The position numbers were made by a program, and so were the translations under genes. A stretch of 64,000 nt of DNA, from NCBI GenBank assembly GCA_037045265.1, contig JBAOHV010000016.1:62001-126000 (forward strand), given 5' to 3'. The first letter of the stretch is position 1. Each line of letters opens with the position of its first letter. The stretch comes from JBAOHV01 sp037045265. Lineage in GTDB: Bacteria > Actinomycetota > Acidimicrobiia > Acidimicrobiales > Microtrichaceae. Shown here one piece after another: positions 35,617-45,808 of this stretch. The notes under the pieces were generated by a model. That model did not search any database, had not been told where the DNA came from, and saw only the letters and a list, made by a program, of their open reading frames with translations.

Positions 35617-36474
35617 TCATGACTCCGGCACCCACTTGAGGACCTGGACGACGTCGACCTCGGCGAAGTCGACCGAGTAGGCGACCTGGAGCGTCTGCAC
35701 ACGCGCGGCCTCGTCGGGTGTCACCTTCTTCACCGTGCCCACCGGGATCTGGTTGCCGGGCGGCATGATCGAGCGTTCTATGCCGCCCGTCACGACCAGT
35801 TCGCCCTCCTCGACCGGCGCCCCGGTGTCGAGCGACACCTCGCCGATGAAGGTCCTGTCGTCACCACCGCCGTGACCCTTGCCGATCACGCCGCTGCGGG
35901 ACAGCCTTATCCCGATCCAGAGATCCGGATCAGTGATCAGCTGCACGACCGAGCGCTTGTCGCTGACCTGGACGATCCGTCCCACCAGTCCGTCGCGCTG
36001 GACCACGGGCATGCCCACATCTAGCCCGGCGTCACGGCCCCGGTCGAGCTGCAGTGTGTGGTCCGTGAAGTTCGAGTACGGGCCTGTCGTCACGCGTGCG
36101 ATCTGGGTGTCCAGGCCATCCAGGTAGGCGATTCCGAGCTGCTCCTCGAGACGGGCCAGCTCTTCGGCCGCGTCCTGGTCGGCCCACCGTCGCCCTCGTA
36201 GGTCCTGTAATTCGGCGCGCAGCTCCTCGTTCTCGGCCTTGAGGTCCTCGTAGCCCGTCACTCCGTTCCACGCGTTGCGGAAAGGCGTCGTGAGCCAACG
36301 CGCACCGCCCCGAACGGGGGCCAGGACGTCCACAGCGCCTTCGCGTGCGCTTGTCAGAGCGATCACACCGCGGGCATCGAGGGTGATGAGCGTGACGGCC
36401 GCCAAGGTCACCACCAACAGCACGTACAGCCGGGGACGACGCCTACTCGGGCCGGGTGATGAAAGCGGACGCAC
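35617..36474 (-). CDS. mreC: Rod-shape protein MreC
   Basis: 285 residues. One N-terminal membrane helix (LYVLLVVTLAAVTLITLDA), a coiled coil (YEDLKAENEELRAELQDLRG) and two six-stranded beta barrels facing the wall (IARVTTGPYSNFTDHTLQLD, GMPVVQRDGLVGRIV). It links MreB to the wall enzymes. GTG at 36474, ten bases behind the mreB stop, is the best start; upstream the frame is Arg/Ser-rich noise. Confidence 0.9.
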   Translation of the reverse strand: MRPLSSPGPSRRRPRLYVLLVVTLAAVTLITLDARGVIALTSAREGAVDVLAPVRGGARWLTTPFRNAWNGVTGYEDLKAENEELRAELQDLRGRRWADQDAAEELARLEEQLGIAYLDGLDTQIARVTTGPYSNFTDHTLQLDRGRDAGLDVGMPVVQRDGLVGRIVQVSDKRSVVQLITDPDLWIGIRLSRSGVIGKGHGGGDDRTFIGEVSLDTGAPVEEGELVVTGGIERSIMPPGNQIPVGTVKKVTPDEAARVQTLQVAYSVDFAEVDVVQVLKWVPES

Positions 36475-36484
36475 GGGTCGGTGG

Positions 36485-37519
36485 TCAGCCGCGCTGGGAT
36501 GAGAAGAGAACGCCTTCGAGTGCTTCGAACTCCTCGAGCGCCTGCCCGGACCCCAGAGCAACCGCCTCGAGCGGCCGGGGCGCGATCCGGATCGGCATGC
36601 CGGTCTCCTGCGCGAGTCGTTCCGGCAGGCCTTTGAGCAGCGCTCCCCCACCGGCGAGCATGATGCCGCGCTCCATGATGTCGGCGGCCAGCTCGGGAGG
36701 GGTCTTGTCCAACGTAACCTTGACCGCGTCGACGATCGACGACACGGGCTCCTCGATCGCCTCGCGGATCTCCGGCGTCGACGTGACGATGGTCTTGGGC
36801 AGGCCGGTTACCAGGTCGCGGCCACGGATCTCAGCCTGCAGCTCCTGTCGCAACGGCCACGCTGAGCCGAGCTCCATCTTCACGACCTCGCTCGTGCGTT
36901 CGCCCAGTGCGAGGCTGTACTCCTTCTTGATGAACTGGATGATCGCCTCGTCGAGCTCATCGCCGCCGACACGCACCGACTGGCTGGTGACCACGCCGCC
37001 GAGCGAGATGACGGCGACCTCGGTGGTCCCGCCACCGATGTCGACGATCATGTTGCCCGTCGGTTCCTGGACAGGCAGCCCGGAGCCGATCGCGGCCGCC
37101 ATCGGCTCCTCTATGATCCGCGCCGGCTTGCGGGCCCCGGCGAACTCCGCTGCATCCTGCACTGCGCGCTGCTCGACACCGGTCACTCCGGACGGAACGC
37201 AGATGATCATCCGGGGCTTGGCGAAACGGCTGTTGTGCACCCGCTGGATGAAGTAGCGCAGCATCGTCTCGCAGACCTCGAAGTCTGAGATGACGCCGTC
37301 CTTCAGTGGGCGGATCGCCTTGATGTGCGCGGGCGTGCGCCCGATCATGCGCTTGGCCTCGGTGCCCACCGCCACCGCGTGGCCGTCCTGTTCACGAACG
37401 GCGACGACCGACGGTTCAGACAGCACGATGCCCTCGCCACGGACGTAGACGAGCGTGTTGGCCGTGCCCAGGTCTACCGCCATGTCACGGCTGAGGAAGT
37501 TGGAGTTGAACCGTGCCAT
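36485..37519 (-). CDS. mreB: Rod-shape-determining actin homologue MreB
   Basis: 344 residues. Actin-like ATPase that forms membrane filaments and steers side-wall synthesis. Phosphate loops DLGTANTLVYVRGEG and DIGGGTTEVAVISLGG, and the adenosine motif MLAGGGALLKGLPERL are intact. First gene of the mreBCD-mrdA-rodA run, which suggests a rod-shaped cell. The 130 bases upstream hold hairpins and no clear promoter. Confidence 0.96.
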   Translation of the reverse strand: MARFNSNFLSRDMAVDLGTANTLVYVRGEGIVLSEPSVVAVREQDGHAVAVGTEAKRMIGRTPAHIKAIRPLKDGVISDFEVCETMLRYFIQRVHNSRFAKPRMIICVPSGVTGVEQRAVQDAAEFAGARKPARIIEEPMAAAIGSGLPVQEPTGNMIVDIGGGTTEVAVISLGGVVTSQSVRVGGDELDEAIIQFIKKEYSLALGERTSEVVKMELGSAWPLRQELQAEIRGRDLVTGLPKTIVTSTPEIREAIEEPVSSIVDAVKVTLDKTPPELAADIMERGIMLAGGGALLKGLPERLAQETGMPIRIAPRPLEAVALGSGQALEEFEALEGVLFSSQRG

Positions 37520-37588
37520 AGAGCGCCCTCACGCTAGCTCGCCGCGCATCATCAGGTGGATCGCAACGAAACCGCAACAAACTCTAAC

Positions 37589-37625
37589 GGCCTCGCTAGA
37601 AGGCCTCCACCTGTTGTGACAGGTG
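37589..37625 (-). terminator. Hairpins between ndk and mreB
   Basis: On the minus strand CACCTGT-CACA-ACAGGTG (37625 down to 37608) is followed by GGCCT-TCTAGCG-AGGCC and then a moderately T-rich stretch (GTTAGAGTTTGTTGCGG). Could end the ndk transcript or attenuate mreB. The T-run is weak. Confidence 0.35.
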
Positions 37626-37651
37626 TCCTTCGACCGTTCTCAGCCAGGAGA

Positions 37652-38077
37652 TCAGCCGTTGAACCAGAGGGCGATCTCGCGTGCGGCCGACTCGTTCGAG
37701 TCGGAGCCGTGCACCAGGTTCTCGTTGGTCGTCGTCGCGAAGTCACCACGGATCGAACCCGGCTGGGCGTCCTCGACACGGGTCTTGCCGATCATGGTCC
37801 GCATGATCGACCACGTCTGGTCGTCGGGGCCCTCGACCACCATGGCGACGACGGGACCACGGGTGAGGAAGTCGACCAGCTCTCCGAAGAACGCCTTGTC
37901 ACGGTGCTCGTCGTAGTGCGCCTCGGCGAGCGAACGGTCGGCGGTACGCAGGTCCATCGCTGCGATCCGCAGGCCCTTGCGCTCGACCCGGGCGATGATC
38001 TCGCCGACGAGGCCGCGTTCGACGGCGTCCGGCTTGGCCATGATGAAGGTCTGGTTGGGAGTGGGGGTTGTGCTCAC
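37652..38077 (-). CDS. ndk: Nucleoside diphosphate kinase
   Basis: 141 residues. Transfers the gamma-phosphate of ATP to other NDPs through a phospho-His. Begins at about residue 9 with NQTFIMAKPDAVERGLVGEI; the active-site His123 is in NLVHGSDSNESA. The frame is continuous with folC upstream, giving one 593-codon open frame, but a GTG at 38077 with TACCCT seven bases upstream marks an independent start. Confidence 0.94.
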   Translation of the reverse strand: MSTTPTPNQTFIMAKPDAVERGLVGEIIARVERKGLRIAAMDLRTADRSLAEAHYDEHRDKAFFGELVDFLTRGPVVAMVVEGPDDQTWSIMRTMIGKTRVEDAQPGSIRGDFATTTNENLVHGSDSNESAAREIALWFNG

Positions 38078-38084
38078 GACGCTC

Positions 38085-38090
38085 AGGGTA
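38085..38090 (-). promoter_or_regulatory. Leaderless promoter of ndk
   Basis: TACCCT on the minus strand ends 7 bases before the GTG at 38077. It lies just behind the probable folC stop at 38119-38121. Confidence 0.55.
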
Positions 38091-38118
38091 GGACCTGACG
38101 GCCCGGCACCAAAAAGCG

Positions 38119-39433
38119 TCACCGCCGGGCGGACGCCTCGACGGCTCTCGCGCGCCGGTTCGACGATCCTGAACGAGCCCGTCACCACCACGAAGTCCTC
38201 CTCGGCCGCGACCGCCAGCGCACGCGTCACCGCCGCCTGCGGATCGACCACGACCTCGCTGCTGAGCCCGCCACGCTCGCACGCGGCGGCCAGCGACGAA
38301 GCGGGGACCCCACGATCGCCGTCGAGCGAACAGCACAGCACGAGGTCAGGGTGCATCCGCGCGATCGCTGCCAGCGCAGAGTCCGGATCGCGACCGGCGA
38401 GCTGACCCATCACCACGATACGGGACCCGATCGGCTGGAACTCGGCCTCGACGGTACGGGCGAGCTGCGCGAGGGCGTCGGGGTTGTGCGCACCGTCGAG
38501 CACCACCAGCGGGTGGTGTCCCACCACCTCGAACCGGCCGGGCAGTACGAGCTCGGCAAATGCCTCGGTGACCAGCTCATCGGGTACCGCGTGATCGAAG
38601 AACGCTTCGGTCGCTGCCAGGGCGACGGCTGCATTGTCCATCTGATGCGCACCGTGCAGTGGCACGACCAGGTCCTCGTGGAGACCCTTCGGCGTTCTCA
38701 CGTCGACGACGTGGCCACCGACGGCGAGTCGGTCGCTCTCGACCACGAAGTCGACTCCCAGCCGGATCAGCGACGCCGGCCCTTCGGAGCGGAACACCGG
38801 TACCAGATCCGCGTCGACATCGCCCAGAACGGCGACGCTGTCGGGGCCGATGATCCCCGCCTTCTCCGCCGCGATCGCCATCTCCCACCCCGGCGAGAAG
38901 TCCGTGTGATCCCCTCCGACCGATGTGACCACCGCCACCGCCGCGTCCGCGACGTTGGTCGCGTCGTAGCGCCCGAGCAACCCGACCTCGATGACGGCCA
39001 CGTCCACGGGAGCCTCGGCGAACCAGCGGAACGCCGCCGCTGTCATGACCTCGAACCAGGTCGGTCGGGTGGCGCAGAGCCCCTCGACGGCCGCGATGCC
39101 CGAGAGCACCTCGGCCAGATCCTGATCACCGATCGGCACGCCGTCACGCGTGATCCGCTCGTTGATCCGCTCCAGGTGCGGACTCGTGTAGGTCCCGACC
39201 GACAGTCCGTGAGCCGAGAGCAACGACGTGATCATGGCTGCGACCGACCCCTTGCCGTTCGTGCCGGTCACATGGACGACCGGCACGCTGTGCTGCGGGT
39301 CGCCCAACAGGGCCATGAGCTCGCTCATCGGCTCCAGGGACAGCCCGTCCACCCGACCGGCAGCGATACCCGCCGAGGACTGCTCGTGGTCCAATCTGGC
39401 GTCGAGCCAAGCAAGTGCTTCGACGATGTTCAT
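38119..39433 (-). CDS. folC: Folylpolyglutamate/dihydrofolate synthase
   Basis: About 437 residues. Mur-ligase-like ATP enzyme that adds glutamate to dihydropteroate or folates. ATP loop VTGTNGKGSVAAM, DANVxxxx-like YTSPHLERINERI, EVGLLGRYDATN and the C-terminal LDGAHNPDALAQL are present. The frame runs without a stop into ndk. A +1 shift near 38155 would instead give RARAVEASARR and a TGA at 38119-38121, a more typical end; I use that end. Eight bases behind clpX. Confidence 0.9.
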
Positions 39434-39441
39434 CGCATGGA

Positions 39442-40719
<1,278 letters not shown>

Positions 40720-40796
40720 GCTGCATCCTCACTGACGGGTCATCTCGGTCGAACGTGCGTCGGCCGGATCCATGGCCGACCATTCTTGCTGATCGG

Positions 40797-41432
40797 TCAG
40801 CTGACGGCGGTGATCGGACCGGAGTTGTCGACTGCGATACGAGCGTCGAGCACCTCGTCGACGATGCCGTACTCCTTGGCTTCGGCCGCAGTGAGCACGT
40901 AGTCGCGGTCGGTGTCCTGGGAGATCTTCTCGATCGGCTGACCGGTGTGCGACGACAGGATCTGCTCGAGGGTCGACTTGAGACGCAGGATCTCGTTCGC
41001 CGCGATCTCGAGGTCCGAGACCTGCGCATGGCCGGACTGTGCGTACGGCTGGTGGATGAGGATACGAGCGTTGGGCAGCGCGAGGCGCTTGCCCGGCGTA
41101 CCCGCAGCGAGCAGGACCGCCGCGGCCGATGCAGCCTGACCGAAGCACAGGGTCGCGATCTCAGGACGGATGTAGCGCATCGTGTCGTAGATCGCGAGCA
41201 GCGCGTTGATGTCGCCGCCGGGGCTGTTGATGTAGATGCTGATGTCGCGGTCCGGGTTCTCGGACTCGAGGAACAGCAGCTGCGCACAGACGAGGTTCGC
41301 GACGGTGTCGTCGATCGGAGTGCCCAGGAAGATGATGTTCTCGCGAAGGAGGCGTGAGAACAGGTCCGAATAGCGCTCGCCCCTGCTCGTCTGCTCGATG
41401 ACGTTGGGGACCATGTAGTTGTAGGCGGTCAT
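40797..41432 (-). CDS. clpP: ATP-dependent Clp protease proteolytic subunit
   Basis: 211 residues. Serine peptidase that forms the tetradecameric barrel. Catalytic Ser102 in FGQAASAAAVLL and His127 in ILIHQPY, with the Asp in the SQDTDRDYVL segment. Most actinobacteria carry two adjacent clpP genes; only one is present here between tig and clpX, so a second copy must be elsewhere or missing. ATG overlaps the tig stop (ATGA). Confidence 0.95.
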   Translation of the reverse strand: MTAYNYMVPNVIEQTSRGERYSDLFSRLLRENIIFLGTPIDDTVANLVCAQLLFLESENPDRDISIYINSPGGDINALLAIYDTMRYIRPEIATLCFGQAASAAAVLLAAGTPGKRLALPNARILIHQPYAQSGHAQVSDLEIAANEILRLKSTLEQILSSHTGQPIEKISQDTDRDYVLTAAEAKEYGIVDEVLDARIAVDNSGPITAVS

Positions 41433-42820
41433 TCGGCGTCCTCGTCGTGCTGGTCATGGCCGTGGTCGTGACCATCGTGATCGTGATCATCGTGGTCGTG
41501 GTCGTGGTCGGGCAGGACGAGGAGGTCATCGGCCACCGCGTTGCCGTCCTCGTCGACGAACTCGCTGTGCGACACGAGCCACTCCATCGCCTTGCGCGAA
41601 GTGACTCCTGATCGTACAGCCGAGAGCTGGCCGCTGTCGCGCAGTTCCTCTGTCGCATCCTCGACGCTGACGTCGGCGGAGCCGATCAGGTGGATGATCT
41701 CCTCCTCGACCTCGGTCTCGGTCGCAGCGAGTCCCTCGTTGCGAGCAACGGCACGGAGGGCGAGGTCGACCTTCACGGCGTCGACCGCCGCCTCACGCAG
41801 CTCGTCGCTGAAGGACTCGGGGTCACGACCCGTGATCTGCAGGTAGTCCTCGATGCGGATCCCGCTGTTGCCAAGGTTGTAGGCGAGGTTCTGGAGGCGG
41901 GCCTGCGCCTCGCTCGAGACCATCGCCTCGGGCGCCTCGACCTCGACCAGAGCGGCCAGAGCCTGACCCAGGTTCACCCGCACGGCGTTGCGGGTCTGCT
42001 CCTCGCGGGTCGACGAGAGCCGGGCGCGGGTGTCCTCGATCAGCTCGGACACCGTCTCGAACTCGGTGGCGTCAGCTACCCACTCGTCGTCGAGCTCGGG
42101 CAGGACCCGTTCCTTGACGTTCTTGACCGACAGCCGGAACTGCACCCGACCCTGTTCCGGATCCGGGTGATCGGCCTCGAACTCCAGCTCGGTCCCGGCT
42201 CCTGCGCCCATGAGCTGTTCGTCGAACTCCGCGACGATCATGCCGGACCCGACCAGGTACAGGTAGTCGTCCGCGGTCAACCCCTCGACGGCCTCGCCGT
42301 CGACGGAACCTTCGATGTCGATGGTGACGTAGTCCTGGTCGCCCGCCACGCGATCCGTCTCGCTGATCTCGGCGTACTGGCCACGCAGACGGTCCACCTG
42401 CTCGCTGACCTCGTCGTCGGAGGCGTCCGGCCGGGGAACCTCGACCCTCAGACCGTGGTAGCCCTCGACCTCGATCTCGGGACGGACCTCGACGACGGCT
42501 TCGAAGCTCACCGGTCCGTCGGTCTCACCACCGGTGATGTCCAGTTCGGGAGCTGCGATCACGTCGACGTCGTGCTCGATCACCGCTCGGCTGTAGAAGT
42601 CCGGCAAGGCGTTGCGAAGCGCCTCGGACCTGGCGTAGTCGGCCCCGAACTGCTTCTCGAGCAGCTTGCGCGGAGCCTTCCCGGGGCGGAAGCCCGGCAG
42701 TCGGACCTCCTTGGAGATCTGACGCCAGGCGGCGTCGACCGCCGGCTCCAGTTCCACCTCGTCGACCTCGACCGCGACCTTGACCTTGTTGCCCTCGACG
42801 GGCTCGACCGTTGACTTCAT
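41429..42820 (-). CDS. tig: Trigger factor with His-rich tail
   Basis: 463 residues. Ribosome-bound chaperone and prolyl isomerase. N-terminal ribosome-binding domain with signature GFRPGKAPRKLLEKQFG, PPIase domain (DYVTIDIEGSVDGEAVEG) and helical C-terminal domain. The last 26 residues are a run of His and Asp (HDHDHDDHDHDGHDHGHDQH), nine His in all, like the metal-binding tail of SlyD. TACGAT lies ten bases before the chosen ATG at 42820; an upstream frame extends farther but overlaps tRNA-Pro. Confidence 0.94.
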   Translation of the reverse strand: MKSTVEPVEGNKVKVAVEVDEVELEPAVDAAWRQISKEVRLPGFRPGKAPRKLLEKQFGADYARSEALRNALPDFYSRAVIEHDVDVIAAPELDITGGETDGPVSFEAVVEVRPEIEVEGYHGLRVEVPRPDASDDEVSEQVDRLRGQYAEISETDRVAGDQDYVTIDIEGSVDGEAVEGLTADDYLYLVGSGMIVAEFDEQLMGAGAGTELEFEADHPDPEQGRVQFRLSVKNVKERVLPELDDEWVADATEFETVSELIEDTRARLSSTREEQTRNAVRVNLGQALAALVEVEAPEAMVSSEAQARLQNLAYNLGNSGIRIEDYLQITGRDPESFSDELREAAVDAVKVDLALRAVARNEGLAATETEVEEEIIHLIGSADVSVEDATEELRDSGQLSAVRSGVTSRKAMEWLVSHSEFVDEDGNAVADDLLVLPDHDHDHDDHDHDGHDHGHDQHDEDAE

Positions 42821-42931
42821 CAGGCCGGAGATCGTAGTGGCTCGCTCCGAGCTGGCAGACATCGGCCTGTCGGGTTCGGCCTGGGTGTCGGGAAGGAGCA
42901 CCTCACGAGGGACGCTAGGGTCTGAGGCACG

Positions 42932-43006
42932 GGACGTGGCGCAGTCTGGTAGCGCACCGGCTTTGGGAGCCGGGGGCCGAGAGTTCAAATCTCTCCGTCC
43001 CGACCA
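42932..43006 (+). tRNA. tRNA-Pro (anticodon TGG)
   Basis: Acceptor CGGGACG/CGTCCCG, anticodon arm CCGGC-TTTGGGA-GCCGG giving TGG, T arm GAGAGTTCAAATCTCTC. CCA is encoded (43004-43006). TAGGGT, a likely -10, lies eight bases upstream of the 5' end. Confidence 0.95.
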
Positions 43007-43055
43007 ATCGAACAGGGGGTCGCTCCGGCGGGCGGACATCCGCGAGACTGCCCCC

Positions 43056-43964
43056 ATGACCTCACCCCACTCCACCGACATGCGCACAGTCATGGTGCAC
43101 GGCCACGAGGTCGCCTATCGCACGGGTGGGAGCGGGCCGGTGGTGCTGCTCGTACATGGAATGGCCGGCAGCTCCGACACGTGGAGGCCGTCGATCCCGC
43201 TGCTCGAGGCTCACGTCACCTACGTAGCGCCCGATCTGCCGGGCCACGGCCGCTCGGACAAGCCCCGCGGCGACTACTCCCTCGGCGCCCAGGCAAGCTT
43301 CCTGCGCGACCTGTTGACCGCGCTCGGCCACGATCGGGCGACGATCGTCGGCCAGTCCCTGGGCGGCGGGATCGCCCTGCAGTTCGCGTACCAGTACCCC
43401 GAGCGCTGCGAGCGGCTGGTGCTGGTGTGCGCCGGCGGCCTGGGCCAGGAGGTGAACCCGGTCCTGCGCCTGCTGACCCTGCCGGGAGTGGACATGCTCC
43501 TCCCGCTCGCGTTCCAGCCGATCTATCGCACCGTCGTCGACGGATTCGCCGGAGTCATGCGCCGAATCGGCCTACAGCCCACACCCGTGGCGCTCGAGAC
43601 GTGGCGCAGCTACTGCTCGTTGATCGACCCCGAGACGCGCTCCGCCTTCATCTCGACGCTGACAGCGGTGGTCGACCGCTCGGGCCAGCGTGTCAGCGCG
43701 CACGACCGCCTCTACCTGGCATCCGCGCTGCCAACCCTGATCGTATGGGGCGATTCCGACCCGATCATCCCCGTCGAGCACGCGCACGACACGCATCAGG
43801 CCATTCCGGGAAGTCAGCTCGAGATCCTGCCCGGCGCCGGGCACTACCCGCACTGCGAAGACCCCCAGCGGTTCGCCGAGCTGCTGGTCGAGTTCGTCGG
43901 CTCCACCGAGGCCGCACAGCTCACCACCGCCGAATTCGCCCGCCAGCTGGCCAGCACCGACTGA
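43056..43964 (+). CDS. Alpha/beta-hydrolase
   Basis: 302 residues of the alpha/beta-hydrolase fold. Oxyanion HGMAGSSDTW, nucleophile Ser in VGQSLGGGIAL, Asp in VWGDSDPIIP and His in GAGHYPHCED form a complete triad. Cytoplasmic by appearance. The natural substrate cannot be told; relatives include esterases, haloperoxidase-like and lipid hydrolases. Lies between two tRNA genes on the same strand. Confidence 0.88.
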   Translation: MTSPHSTDMRTVMVHGHEVAYRTGGSGPVVLLVHGMAGSSDTWRPSIPLLEAHVTYVAPDLPGHGRSDKPRGDYSLGAQASFLRDLLTALGHDRATIVGQSLGGGIALQFAYQYPERCERLVLVCAGGLGQEVNPVLRLLTLPGVDMLLPLAFQPIYRTVVDGFAGVMRRIGLQPTPVALETWRSYCSLIDPETRSAFISTLTAVVDRSGQRVSAHDRLYLASALPTLIVWGDSDPIIPVEHAHDTHQAIPGSQLEILPGAGHYPHCEDPQRFAELLVEFVGSTEAAQLTTAEFARQLASTD

Positions 43965-44027
43965 ACCTGCACGGCACCGACCGGGGGACCGGATCGCTTC
44001 CCGGTCCTGCTAGCGTGTCGTGCTCCC

Positions 44028-44098
44028 GCGGGTGTAGCTCAATGGTAGAGCCACAGGTTTCCATCCTGTTGACGAGGGTTCGATTCCCTTCACCCGCT
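44028..44098 (+). tRNA. tRNA-Gly (anticodon TCC)
   Basis: Acceptor GCGGGTG/CACCCGC, anticodon arm ACAGG-TTTCCAT-CCTGT giving TCC, T arm GAGGGTTCGATTCCCTT. CCA is not encoded. TAGCGT eleven bases upstream is a likely -10. The stop of the convergent oxidoreductase gene lies one base beyond it. Confidence 0.94.
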
Positions 44099-44099
44099 C

Positions 44100-44642
44100 T
44101 CACAGGCCAGGCAGGCCGTCGATGCTCGTCGCGTTGTTGGCCGAGCGGTACTCGGCGAGTTGCTCGTCGGAGCGCGCCGCCGCCCATTCATCCAGGCGAG
44201 TGCGTTCGGCCACGAAGTCCAATCTCGGCACGGCGTACCCGCACGAGTCCGATATCCGCCGTGCGGTGATCTCGACAACGGCCCGCTGACCCGGTCGCGG
44301 TTCGAACAGTCCGACCATCTGCTCCCAGTCCATGTCCCCCGGAGTCACCACCCTGCCCGTGCCGTGGACCCGGACGATCCTGGGCGGCCCTTCGAACGCA
44401 CACCACATGAGGGTGATCCGGCCGTTTTCGCGCACATGGGCGACCGTCTCGATCCCGCTACCGGTCAGATCCAGGTATGCGAGCCGGTTCTGGTCGAGCA
44501 CGACGAGGGTGCCATCTGTGCCCTTGGGCGAGAGGTTGACCGTGCCGTCGGCTGCGCTCGCCGCAGTGGCGACGAAGAACATGTGCTGTCGGTCGATCCA
44601 CTCGACGAGCCGCTCGCCCAAGCCGTCGTACACCTTGCCCAT
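44100..44642 (-). CDS. Pyridoxamine 5'-phosphate oxidase-family protein
   Basis: 180 residues with the split beta-barrel flavin-binding fold. Family pattern FFVATAASAADGTVNLSPKG at the N-terminus, GSGIETVAHVRENGRITLMW in the middle, and a C-terminal CGYAVPRLDF segment. Members bind FMN or F420 and reduce or oxidise varied substrates; in actinobacteria F420 is common. The ATG at 44642 has TAGCCT eight bases upstream. Confidence 0.83.
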   Translation of the reverse strand: MGKVYDGLGERLVEWIDRQHMFFVATAASAADGTVNLSPKGTDGTLVVLDQNRLAYLDLTGSGIETVAHVRENGRITLMWCAFEGPPRIVRVHGTGRVVTPGDMDWEQMVGLFEPRPGQRAVVEITARRISDSCGYAVPRLDFVAERTRLDEWAAARSDEQLAEYRSANNATSIDGLPGL

Positions 44643-44650
44643 GGCCGTCG

Positions 44651-44656
44651 AGGCTA
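44651..44656 (-). promoter_or_regulatory. Leaderless promoter of the flavin-type oxidase gene
   Basis: TAGCCT on the minus strand ends 8 bases before the ATG at 44642; the opposing -10 of the glycosyltransferase gene is 15 bases away. Confidence 0.45.
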
Positions 44657-44671
44657 GCCCTCGGTCACCGC

Positions 44672-44677
44672 TACGAT
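44672..44677 (+). promoter_or_regulatory. Leaderless promoter of the glycosyltransferase gene
   Basis: TACGAT ends 7 bases before the GTG at 44685, with no ribosome site. Confidence 0.55.
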
Positions 44678-44684
44678 CGCCGCC

Positions 44685-45785
44685 GTGCCGGAGTCGACTG
44701 CGCCGTTCCACCTGGTCGTGTACTCCGACTCGACCGAGCTCGGCGGCGCAGAGGTCGTGCTCGGCCGTCTGCTGGGAGCACTGCCCGCCCAGATCAGGGT
44801 CAGCGTCGTCGGGGTCGACCACGAGGTCGTCGACTGGTTGCGACAGCACCGCGCCGGCACGGACGGAACCGTGGTGACCGCCATCACCGGTCGGGGGGAC
44901 CTCGCCGGCATGTGGCGCCACAGGCAGGTGTTCGCACGGCTCCACCCCGACGTGTTGCAGTTCAACCTCTCGACCGGCTCTTCGTGCCAATGGGCGATGG
45001 TTGCCGCCAGCACACTGCCCGATGTGCGTCGTGTCGCGCTGGAGCACTCGTCCATGGGCGTCTGGTCCGCCACCTCGGCCAGGCTGAAGCGGCTTACCGA
45101 GCGCCGACTCGACGCTCACGTCGCAGTCGGCGAACGAACCGCCCGGTTGATCGAGCAGTCAGCAGGACTGCCCCAGGGGTCGATCCGCACGATCCACCAC
45201 GGCGTGGACCCGGTTCCCGCCGTGTCGGCGGACCGCCCCGGCGAACCGACCATCCTCAACGTCGCTCGCCACGATCCGGTCAAGGGCGTGGATCTGCTGC
45301 TCGAAGCCGTGGCACTGCTCGATCGACCTGTGAAGGTGGTCCTCGTCGGCGAAGGCGCCGAGACACAGGCCCTCGTGGCACAGGCCCGGCGCCTGGGGAT
45401 CGCCGACCGGGTCGACTTCCGTGGGCCCGCCTGGGGCGGGACGGCCGCGGCGGGGATCATGGGCTCGTTCGACCTCTTCGTGCTGCCGTCACGCCTCGAG
45501 GGATTCCCGGTCACGGTCGTCGAGGCGATGCTCGCGGAGGTCCCCGTGGTGGCGACCGACGTCGGCTCGGTCCGCGAGCAGCTCATCGACGGCGAGACTG
45601 GATGGATCGTCGCGCCAGAGGATCCACCTGGTCTGGCGGCTGCGATCGGCGAAGCGCTGGACGACCCCGCCGAGGCCGGCCGAAGGGCGCTGGCCGGCCA
45701 CGAGTTCGCACTCGCCAGGTTCACTCTGACAGCTACGATCGACGCGTGGGTCGGGCTCTACCGTGAGATCCTCGGTCGCAGCTGA
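44685..45785 (+). CDS. Family 4 glycosyltransferase
   Basis: 366 residues, GT-B fold. The N-terminal half binds the acceptor (ELGGAEVVLGRLLGAL). The C-terminal half has NVARHDPVKGVDLLLEA and the GT4 signature with two Glu in SRLEGFPVTVVEAMLAEVPV. It should transfer a sugar from a nucleotide sugar to a glycan or lipid; the acceptor is unknown. No membrane segment. Convergent with the iron permease gene after 23 bases. Confidence 0.9.
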   Translation: MPESTAPFHLVVYSDSTELGGAEVVLGRLLGALPAQIRVSVVGVDHEVVDWLRQHRAGTDGTVVTAITGRGDLAGMWRHRQVFARLHPDVLQFNLSTGSSCQWAMVAASTLPDVRRVALEHSSMGVWSATSARLKRLTERRLDAHVAVGERTARLIEQSAGLPQGSIRTIHHGVDPVPAVSADRPGEPTILNVARHDPVKGVDLLLEAVALLDRPVKVVLVGEGAETQALVAQARRLGIADRVDFRGPAWGGTAAAGIMGSFDLFVLPSRLEGFPVTVVEAMLAEVPVVATDVGSVREQLIDGETGWIVAPEDPPGLAAAIGEALDDPAEAGRRALAGHEFALARFTLTATIDAWVGLYREILGRS

Positions 45786-45808
45786 GGCCACCGCTCAGCC
45801 CGAGTCGC

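Noticed and set aside
40729..40776. Short frame MDPADARSTEMTRQ between clpP and clpX
   Set aside because: Fourteen codons without a ribosome site or conserved feature; probably chance.
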